Source: Lingula anatina (Eukaryota; Brachiopoda; Lingulata; Lingulida; Lingulidae). From it: 23,308 bases of DNA. The stretch is taken from contig NW_019775447.1 of assembly GCF_001039355.2 (NCBI RefSeq), positions 768,722 to 792,029 of the forward strand. The letters are read 5' to 3'. The notes under the pieces were generated by a model. That model saw nothing but the letters and a program-made list of their open reading frames with translations. It was not told where the DNA came from and did no database searches. Within the stretch, counting starts at the first letter, position 1, and the number at the start of each line of letters is the position of its first letter. Position numbers and translations under genes: made by a program. Below, in pieces: positions 21,401-23,308 of the stretch.

Positions 21401-23308
21401 ACAACATAGGTTATGAATTTTACAGTTTTGAAAGGAAAGATACACATATAGTTAATCTATTCATTTGCTGGATCTGAGAATAAAGGTAATCTTTTCTCAA
21501 AACATTTCTTAGTTAATCTTTTCTCAAAACATTTCTTAGTTAAATACTTAAGTCATTTTTATTCCCTTTTCTTCAGATTCATCATGACATCAAGTGTAAA
21601 AATAATTTTTATGGTTTGTGCCATTGGGATTGTTGCAGTGTTCACAGAGGCTTGTACAAATACTGGAGAGTGGGTGAGTGTGAACCTTATTCATACCGGT
21701 CATTTCTATCAGGTTTGGAAAACTATGTATCAGGATTTAACAAATATGTGCTTATTTCAAAAGGGGAAAATGTCATCTTGTCTGTAAGTCATTCCTACAA
21801 TTAACTTTAAATAAATATGAGATAAGTAATTCAAATGCACCATGCTCTTTATGGAATTGTTTTTTGGGTAGTGCCAGCGAGATATCAATTGTTGTGGAGC
21901 TGCCGTGTGCTATAAGGGGGTTTGTCGATTAATGCGTTGTAGGCCTACAGGATACAGGGTAGGTACTGCCATCAATTGGCATCAATGACACACAGTGAAA
22001 CTTATCAAGACACCTTCTCAACTTTTAATATTCACAATGACAATAATAAAGAAAGACAATCTCATTTTCATTTTAAGTCTTTTGTCTGTACAGTTGTTAA
22101 ACCACCATGCACAGAAGAAGAGCAATAAGTTTCATATTTATTTAATACCAATGGTTCTATCATTTCAGTGCAAGTACCACAATGAATGTTGCCAGGGTTT
22201 TTGTAGTCCTTCTTCTCCATATGTCAAAACATGTACAAAACCTGATATAGGTAAGCTGCAGAAAACATCAAAATGGCAATATTATTTTTAGGCTAATTGG
22301 CAGTCAATCAATCTTTAAATCATTTTAGCACAGCCTCAATTTTGGAACTGAACAGACTTGCAATTTTACAAAATAATGTACAAATCAATTTTAATTTTAT
22401 TTTAGATGACATCAATGCGTATCTGGGTATAAGGAGAAGAGCTTTGTGGTAGCAAAACAAGGTGCTTCATAACTACGACAACACTGTACTGACTACAGTT
22501 AGACAGAAAACACAGGCATTTCAGAATAAATGTTGTAGCATTTCATTAAATTTTGCTAAATAACTATAAAAAACTTACATGTGTTAACTATAACATGAGG
22601 ACATGTTAGCAAAATAACAATGACTTTCAAGGTTAATATGGTCTAATTATTACTCAATGACAATAAAGTAATATCAGAATACTATGAACTCTTAGAATTC
22701 AATAATTAATTCAAAATAAATCATAAGTGCATCTTCATGGCTACTTTGTGAAGTGTGAGAAACATTCCTGGACCAGTGCATTATGCTTTAAACACTGAGG
22801 GAAATAAAGAGAAAATTATTATTATTTTTTTTTATTTATTTTATTATTATTATTATTTTTTTTTTTTTTGCATATCACCTTGTGCACATGCCCATTATTA
22901 GTAAATATAATTTTTGCAGATAAAATTTAACTGACACTTAAAGTGACTTTATGTATTAATATACTGCAATATGATGGTAAATTTCAGAAAATTCAATTTG
23001 ACACGCTTGAGAACATGATCACAGATATTGTATACCTGTATTGCTTTACACATTAACATGTTGGGCTATAATGATGAACATGTTCTAAGTTTGTCAAGCA
23101 CACAGCGGCTAATGTAAATGATTTAAGGAGATTGGTAACAAACTTATTAAAGTCACGTCCTTTTACAGATTAACTTCATACACTGAGCTTTAAAGCTAAT
23201 GAGAATTTAGTCTAAAGCAATACCACTGGCAGGTGCTATATATCATTAATGAACCTACCCGATCGATAATCTCATCAATTGTCTCTTGATTCATCTGACT
23301 ATTGATAG
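6235..23308 (-). CDS. NIPBL: Nipped-B/NIPBL-like cohesin loader, C-terminal part (27 exons, 5' end outside window)
   Basis: NIPBL (yeast Scc2/Mis4) with MAU2 loads cohesin on chromatin in the nucleus and stimulates its ATPase, supporting sister cohesion and loop extrusion. Exons spliced with consistent phases give about 1159 residues ending in TAA at 6235-6237. Recognisable blocks in order: ALLDYLAANR, FLIAQWIRD, RYLASTRPFSQSFDVYLTQ, VRTKAMKCL, DMQRGVHGRFLDQSTSVRE (cohesin HEAT region), CVSCLGSVINLV, LFTVGLLCRHFDFD, TIMQLYLKQ, MPYLISMSTD, LIRGNRSHRRALLTNLLN, YIADNLAFLPYQ, EPLFIMHQTD and QYSPSDPAKMNERPLNRK. All are diagnostic of the animal NIPBL C-terminal half as I remember the vertebrate protein. 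The N-terminal half (MAU2-binding and upstream region) is not in the window. The C-terminal tail differs from vertebrates: a K-rich stretch then an acidic one. A cystine-knot gene is nested antisense in its largest intron. Identity is very sure; single splice sites are predictions. Confidence 0.96.
6478..6935 (-). other. NIPBL: NIPBL last coding intron, nothing recognised
   Basis: A 458-bp AT-rich intron separating the two tail-encoding exons; no features seen. Confidence 0.7.
6936..7178 (-). CDS. NIPBL: NIPBL exon (divergent Gly/Asp-rich tail)
   Basis: A 243-nt exon, phase 0, with TGTCCCCAG acceptor and CTG|GTTAGTT donor. It starts with FKQLMLSVDPAEDDS, paralleling vertebrate FKLLMEHLDPDEEEE, then becomes a disordered Pro/Gly/Asp/Glu-rich stretch. 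Confidence 0.93.
7473..7650 (-). CDS. NIPBL: NIPBL exon (QYSPSDPAKMNERPLNRK)
   Basis: A 178-nt exon with CCATTTCTAG acceptor and GAG|GTTAGC donor. KISQYSPSDPAKMNERPLNR, FNPKLALDLL and KRQLLSDFLE closely follow vertebrate NIPBL. Confidence 0.97.
7797..7911 (-). CDS. NIPBL: NIPBL exon (GCILLMQLKQHLKEHFGF)
   Basis: A 115-nt exon with AAATTTCAG acceptor and ACA|GTAAGTA donor, ending in phase 2. QGCILLMQLKQHLKEHFGFK matches the vertebrate QGILLLLMLKQHLKNLCGF helix. Confidence 0.96.
8142..8232 (-). CDS. NIPBL: NIPBL exon (acidic linker)
   Basis: A 91-nt exon with AATTGTAG acceptor and CTAG|GTATGTT donor, ending in phase 1. It encodes a charged stretch (EEDDEEEDEFERLL) in the place where vertebrate NIPBL has a longer serine, lysine and acidic linker. 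Low sequence conservation; assignment rests on phase and order. Confidence 0.85.
8233..8568 (-). other. NIPBL: NIPBL intron (336 bp), nothing recognised
   Basis: Intron between the DEPLFI exon and the acidic linker exon. An 83-codon plus-strand frame crosses it but is antisense to the conserved exon and has no gene-like content. Confidence 0.65.
8569..8715 (-). CDS. NIPBL: NIPBL exon (YIADNLAFLPYQYQDEPLFI)
   Basis: A 147-nt exon, phase 0, with TTTTTTTAAAG acceptor and GAG|GTAAAGG donor. YIADNLAFLPYQYQDEPLFI and VSVSGSNLVQAF are family signatures. An acidic linker exon follows it in the transcript. Confidence 0.98.
8716..9874 (-). other. NIPBL: NIPBL intron (1.16 kb), nothing recognised
   Basis: AT-rich intronic sequence with A-runs near 9480-9600. 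I see no open frame, inverted repeat or RNA gene in it. Confidence 0.7.
9875..10075 (-). CDS. NIPBL: NIPBL exon (LIRGNRSHRRALLTNLLN)
   Basis: A 201-nt exon, phase 0, with ATTTTAG acceptor and GCA|GTAAGTC donor. It encodes MKALAGIKMSYRLQQLL and LIRGNRSHRRALLTNLLNMF, among the most conserved residues of the C-terminal HEAT region. Confidence 0.98.
10263..10370 (-). CDS. NIPBL: NIPBL exon (CMPYLISMSTD)
   Basis: A 108-nt exon, phase 0, with TATTTCAG acceptor and CAT|GTAAGTG donor. It encodes CMPYLISMSTDCEANIRLKA followed by EIDKKYPGFVH, closely parallel to vertebrate CVPYLIAMGTDPEP. Confidence 0.97.
10629..10764 (-). CDS. NIPBL: NIPBL exon (TIMQLYLKQCLESFF)
   Basis: A 136-nt exon with TCCTTCAG acceptor and CAG|GTAAATT donor. 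It encodes TIMQLYLKQCLESFFHPQFQ and ILKQGLVHPVQ, opening the conserved C-terminal Nipped-B block. Confidence 0.98.
10921..10975 (-). CDS. NIPBL: NIPBL short exon (WRKVAKKEDLKEMGLAESG)
   Basis: A 55-nt exon, phase 1 in and phase 2 out, with TATTTCAG acceptor and a non-standard-looking GG|GTTAGC donor. It supplies the basic KVAKKEDLKEMG linker that joins the two neighbouring exons in frame, as in vertebrate KVAKQEDLKEMG. Confidence 0.94.
11245..11418 (-). CDS. NIPBL: NIPBL exon (VLRNLQHYLTEEEDKMQKAD)
   Basis: A 174-nt exon with CTTTTCCTAG acceptor and GAAT|GTAAGTA donor, ending in phase 1. It encodes KNQVLRNLQHYLTEEEDKMQ, matching vertebrate VLKNLQTYLQEEDTRMQ. Confidence 0.96.
11755..12030 (+). 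promoter_or_regulatory. CpG-rich promoter-like patch with CRE-like site
   Basis: Dense CpGs (ccggtcgtc, cacgcgg, tctcgcg, aacgcg, cccgcgg), a CRE-like TGACGTAA at 11805-11812, a TCTCGCG at 11828-11834, and an ATGGCGCC at 11856-11863 sit together. Such a cluster is typical of an unmethylated animal promoter. On the plus strand the ATG opens an 11-codon frame that ends at a good CAGAT|GTAAGT donor (11887/11888). Whether any transcript starts here is unknown. Confidence 0.35.
12078..12103. repeat. Perfect 26-bp palindrome
   Basis: gttaaaatctctt followed directly by its exact reverse complement aagagattttaac, with no spacer. It lies just after the CpG-rich patch. Confidence 0.95.
12309..12399 (-). 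CDS. NIPBL: NIPBL exon (VKDRVFDVLMYFISHEDEDV)
   Basis: A 91-nt exon with TTTGTTGTAG acceptor and GTTG|GTGAGTA donor, ending in phase 1. It aligns with the vertebrate VKDKVLELLMYF segment. The 890-bp intron that follows it in the transcript contains an unusual CpG-rich patch. Confidence 0.95.
12542..12693 (-). CDS. NIPBL: NIPBL exon (LFTVGLLCRHFDFD)
   Basis: A 152-nt exon with ATATTGCAG acceptor and AAG|GTATATC donor. It encodes NSKPTLLRALFTVGLLCRHF, a hallmark of the family. Confidence 0.97.
12931..13024 (-). CDS. NIPBL: NIPBL exon (SCVSCLGSVINLVSHNYK)
   Basis: A 94-nt exon with TTGGTTCAG acceptor and TTTG|GTAAGTT donor, ending in phase 1. It encodes VVQSCVSCLGSVINLVSHNY, the counterpart of the vertebrate VVQHCVSCLGAVVNKV helix. 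Confidence 0.96.
13225..13365 (-). CDS. NIPBL: NIPBL exon (VLELVVPLMEHPSEGFL)
   Basis: A 141-nt exon, phase 0, with ATTTTCAG acceptor and ATG|GTAGGAG donor. VLELVVPLMEHPSEGFL followed by EEDMMKLVLKHGM is strongly conserved with vertebrate NIPBL. Confidence 0.97.
13366..13878 (-). other. NIPBL: NIPBL intron (513 bp), nothing recognised
   Basis: AT-rich intronic DNA; no repeat, RNA or open frame noted. Confidence 0.7.
13879..14018 (-). CDS. NIPBL: NIPBL exon (LVACLSTLYLFCKIKP)
   Basis: A 140-nt exon with TTTTCAG acceptor and AGT|GTAAGTC donor. It encodes SSQRLVACLSTLYLFCKIKP and the HAETLQPYLDIKCS helix, matching the vertebrate GRLVACITTLFLFSKIRP segment. Confidence 0.97.
14130..14238 (-). 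CDS. NIPBL: NIPBL exon (LLKKEADHAFGPVEKSCRQI)
   Basis: A 109-nt exon with AATTGCAG acceptor and GTGG|GTAAGT donor, ending in phase 1. It encodes LLKKEADHAFGPVEKSCRQI and IDCLVENVLKLEAK, a HEAT helix pair in the expected order. Confidence 0.95.
14535..14588 (-). CDS. NIPBL: NIPBL short exon (VAACKDSGYEWFETLL)
   Basis: A 54-nt exon, too short to appear as a long open frame. CCGGAAATAG acceptor and AAT|GTAAGTA donor, phase 0. The 18 codons align directly with the vertebrate VAACRDTGYDWFEQLLQN segment. Confidence 0.94.
14883..14981 (-). CDS. NIPBL: NIPBL exon (KLVNEVFQNMWFT)
   Basis: A 99-nt exon, phase 0, with CCCCCCAG acceptor and GTG|GTAAGAG donor. It encodes KLVNEVFQNMWFTVV and KVLNITDV, matching the vertebrate KLVNETFQKLWFTP segment. 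Confidence 0.96.
14982..15345 (-). other. NIPBL: NIPBL intron (364 bp), nothing recognised
   Basis: AT-rich intronic DNA between two conserved HEAT exons; no feature noted. Confidence 0.7.
15346..15480 (-). CDS. NIPBL: NIPBL exon (GISVRKRVIKIFRDIC)
   Basis: A 135-nt exon, phase 0, with TCTTTAAG acceptor and AAG|GTAAATC donor. It continues the HEAT block with DTGISVRKRVIKIFRDIC and the MIRRINDEEGIK helix. Confidence 0.97.
15684..15830 (-). CDS. NIPBL: NIPBL exon (cohesin HEAT core)
   Basis: A 147-nt exon, phase 0. It encodes DMQRGVHGRFLDQSTSVRE and AAVELVGKFILIRPEL, the most conserved Scc2-type HEAT repeat and the best single identifier of the gene. Acceptor TATTTCAG; donor TTG|GTAAGTA. Confidence 0.98.
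15943..16041 (-). CDS. NIPBL: NIPBL exon (VRTKAMKCL HEAT repeat)
   Basis: A 99-nt exon, phase 0 at both ends (TTTCAG acceptor, CGA|GTAAGT donor). It encodes ETAVAVRTKAMKCLTAVVEA followed by DPGILAR, near-identical in pattern to the vertebrate segment. Confidence 0.97.
16227..16329 (-). CDS. NIPBL: NIPBL exon (LDYDSACLVARYLAS)
   Basis: A 103-nt exon with GTTTTAG acceptor and CTCAG|GTGAGTG donor. It completes the split codon and encodes a highly conserved HEAT helix pair, RYLASTRPFSQSFDVYLTQ. Confidence 0.96.
16462..16700 (-). CDS. NIPBL: NIPBL exon (FLIAQWIRD, acidic insert)
   Basis: A 239-nt exon with TTTTCTTCAG acceptor and CAAG|GTGTGTGG donor, ending in phase 2. It starts with FSRNFLIAQWIRDATTEAEK, passes through an acidic linker (DDTDDSDDEPE), and ends in the AERRKQFLFSQI helix matching the vertebrate AENRKKFLRSII segment. 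Confidence 0.95.
17158..17365 (+). repeat. Near-identical 103/104-bp duplication on both sides of a single N
   Basis: 17158-17260 and 17262-17365 differ by one inserted T (aagctttcatt versus aagcttttcatt) and one substitution (cgtttctgg versus cgttcctgg). The single N at 17261 sits exactly at the junction, as expected when two overlapping contig ends, perhaps from different haplotypes, were joined without merging. Confidence 0.95.
18223..18422. mobile_element. MITE-like element with about 25-bp terminal inverted repeats
   Basis: The left arm (18223-18246) reads cattcccagagattt then agatcgatc. The reverse complement of the right arm (18398-18422) reads cattcccatagatttt then agatcgatc, differing by one substitution and one indel. 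The total length of 200 bp, with no ORF, fits a miniature inverted-repeat element. I found no convincing target-site duplication, so the superfamily is open. Confidence 0.6.
18678..18764 (-). CDS. NIPBL: NIPBL exon (QTLQKALLDYLAANR)
   Basis: An 87-nt exon with TTCCAG acceptor and CTG|GTAAGTG donor, phase 0. It carries the LQKALLDYL motif that in vertebrate NIPBL directly precedes the FYIAQWFRD segment, and the next exon supplies that segment here. Confidence 0.93.
18990..19040 (-). CDS. NIPBL: NIPBL exon (acidic linker, 17 codons)
   Basis: A 51-nt exon lies between a TTTTCTTAAACAG acceptor and a CTT|GTAAGT donor, phase 0 at both ends. It encodes INNISDDDSSNGRKSPL, a low-complexity acidic and serine segment just ahead of the ALLDYL block. 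It could be skipped without a frameshift, so alternative use is possible. Confidence 0.75.
20727..21090 (+). repeat. Degenerate minisatellite
   Basis: The motif GTTGTACTgaAAATTC...TTTCTATCAA recurs with variation near 20821, 20893, 21003 and 21056. Related pieces such as caacaactagaggtt / caacagctaagagtt occur between. It starts with an exact 17-bp tandem pair, aacctgcagataaaacc at 20727-20743 and 20744-20760. Unit spacing varies from about 50 to 110 bp, so the array is old. Confidence 0.7.
21333..21576 (+). promoter_or_regulatory. Possible promoter, 5' UTR exon and 5' UTR intron of the double-ICK gene
   Basis: A TATA-like gaaataaaagg near 21333, a possible noncoding exon ending at AAAG|GTAATC (intron start 21486), and a pyrimidine-rich acceptor ending at 21576 would make a 91-nt 5' UTR intron. 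The acceptor is convincing. The upstream exon and TATA-like element are guesses. Confidence 0.3.
21487..21540 (+). repeat. Exact 27-bp tandem duplication
   Basis: The unit taatcttttctcaaaacat followed by ttcttagt occurs at 21487-21513 and again, identically, at 21514-21540. It lies inside the predicted 5' UTR intron just upstream of the peptide ATG and adds pyrimidine-rich sequence there. Confidence 0.97.
21584..21673 (+). CDS. Double-ICK gene, coding exon 1 (signal peptide and first Cys)
   Basis: ATG at 21584 follows a strong CCCTTTTCTTCAG acceptor ending at 21576, so a 5' UTR intron is likely. The 30 codons give an N-terminal Lys, a hydrophobic core (IIFMVCAIGIVAVF), an EA cleavage context, and the first knot cysteine. 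Donor TGG|GTGAGT, phase 0. Confidence 0.88.
21584..22452 (+). CDS. Secreted double inhibitor-cystine-knot peptide, nested antisense in a NIPBL intron
   Basis: Four coding exons (21584-21673, 21872-21958, 22169-22250, 22406-22452) with GT-AG junctions and matching phases give 101 residues. Residues 1-23 form a signal peptide with a hydrophobic core and cleavage likely after EA. The mature part has 12 cysteines: 24, 31, 37, 38, 43, 48, then 53, 60, 66, 67, 71, 81. The spacings C-x6-C-x5-CC-x4-C-x4-C and C-x6-C-x5-CC-x3-C-x9-C are two ICK frameworks in tandem, with a 4-residue spacer between them. A short tail holds an RRR triplet near residues 96-98, a possible processing site. Double-knot ICK proteins are known from some spider venoms, but ICK folds also occur in antimicrobial and endogenous signalling peptides, so toxicity is not implied. 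No homologue is recognised, and function is unknown. All exons are intact, with no sign of decay. Confidence 0.87.
21872..21958 (+). CDS. Double-ICK gene, coding exon 2 (knot 1 C2-C6 and knot 2 C1)
   Basis: A 29-codon exon, phase 0 on both sides, opening with a Cys codon right after the TTTTTGGGTAG acceptor. It contains the adjacent CC pair and three further Cys of knot 1, plus the first Cys of knot 2. Donor AGG|GTAGGT. A second AG six bases inside (at 21876-21877) could act as an alternative acceptor but would remove one Cys. Confidence 0.88.
22169..22250 (+). CDS. Double-ICK gene, coding exon 3 (knot 2 C2-C6)
   Basis: An 82-nt exon with CATTTCAG acceptor and ATAG|GTAAGC donor, phase 0 in and phase 1 out. 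It opens with a Cys codon exactly as exon 2 does, has the CC pair after five residues, and ends with the sixth Cys of knot 2 followed by a short hydrophilic run. Confidence 0.88.
22406..22452 (+). CDS. Double-ICK gene, last coding exon (basic tail, stop)
   Basis: The TTTTATTTTAG acceptor is followed by 47 nt ending in TAG at 22450-22452. It completes the split codon and encodes a cysteine-free tail with three consecutive arginines. Confidence 0.75.
22525..22530 (+). promoter_or_regulatory. Poly(A) signal AATAAA of the double-ICK gene
   Basis: AATAAA lies 72 nt after the TAG stop and is followed by a TG/T-rich stretch (tgttgtagcatttc), the expected layout for a short 3' UTR. Confidence 0.6.
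22811..22871 (+). repeat. T-rich / TTA microsatellite tract
   Basis: Runs of attatt and poly(T) make an impure low-complexity tract with no coding content. Confidence 0.9.
23259..23308 (-). CDS. NIPBL: NIPBL exon, most upstream in window (partial)
   Basis: The minus strand reads open in one frame for 16 codons (QMNQETIDEIIDR at the end) and stops at a CGG|GTAGGT donor in phase 0, which fits the next exon. The upstream boundary is unresolved: the exon may start at an AG at about 23299 or continue past the window edge. Assignment rests on phase and position, not on a strongly recognised motif. Confidence 0.6.

Larger units (their letters stand above)
19041..23258 (-). other. NIPBL: NIPBL large intron (4.2 kb)
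   Basis: This is the largest intron in the window. It hosts the antisense double-ICK gene (21584-22452) and the minisatellite (20727-21090). I see no gene or recognised repeat in 19041-20726. A low-complexity A/T tract lies at about 22811-22871. A possible 24-nt NIPBL microexon at 21141-21164 is discussed in the findings. Confidence 0.7.

Noticed and set aside
21872-21877. Alternative acceptor six bases inside exon 2 of the knot gene
   Set aside because: It stays in frame but removes the second cysteine, leaving an odd number and breaking the symmetry with exon 3; the upstream AG is preferred.
21584-22452. Prokineticin, colipase or Dickkopf-type fold for the 12-Cys peptide
   Set aside because: Those families have different cysteine spacing and usually 10 cysteines; the two CC pairs with x6/x5 spacing match tandem ICK frameworks better.
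1-23308. tRNA, rRNA, CRISPR or bacterial-type operon features
   Set aside because: No cloverleaf with A/B boxes, repeat-spacer array, Shine-Dalgarno-led ORF series or rRNA motif was seen; the window is eukaryotic and intron-rich.

Overview
The window is intron-rich, AT-rich nuclear DNA of an invertebrate-type animal. Most of it is the 3' part of a Nipped-B/NIPBL (Scc2) cohesin-loader gene on the minus strand. I placed 27 coding exons by reading through GT-AG junctions with matching phases; they give about 1159 C-terminal residues. The order of motifs follows vertebrate NIPBL from the central HEAT repeats through the C-terminal HEAT block, but the last exons encode a lysine-rich then acidic tail unlike the vertebrate C-terminus as I remember it. 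I cannot name the species. The intron density, AT-rich noncoding DNA and transposon relics fit a non-vertebrate metazoan.

Layout: 1-2350 is a decayed minus-strand copy of a repetitive, uncharacterised metazoan protein family, with a 56-bp piece of itself duplicated into its own 3' part. 2790-3500 holds relics of mobile-element genes, including a Ty3/gypsy-type integrase tail. 3500-5600 is mostly featureless, with one unexplained splice-acceptor-bounded open segment at 4392-4499. 5619-6234 is the likely NIPBL 3' UTR and poly(A) region. 6235-19040 carries NIPBL exons in short introns. 19041-23258 is one large NIPBL intron, and 23259-23308 holds the most upstream exon visible.

The most interesting item lies in that large intron. 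A complete four-exon gene on the opposite (plus) strand, 21584-22452, encodes a secreted peptide of 101 residues with 12 mature cysteines arranged as two consecutive inhibitor-cystine-knot frameworks (C-x6-C-x5-CC-x4-C-x4-C and C-x6-C-x5-CC-x3-C-x9-C). Both knot modules are bounded by phase-0 introns placed just before the second cysteine, which points to origin by exon duplication. Its function is unknown.

Other oddities are a CpG-rich promoter-like island in a NIPBL intron (11755-12030) with a short spliceable plus-strand ORF, a perfect 26-bp palindrome (12078-12103), a 200-bp MITE-like inverted-repeat element (18223-18422), degenerate minisatellite sequence (20727-21090), and a 104-bp duplication flanking a single N (17158-17365) that is probably an assembly artefact. 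The NIPBL gene and the nested peptide gene have no evident functional link; they share only the locus.
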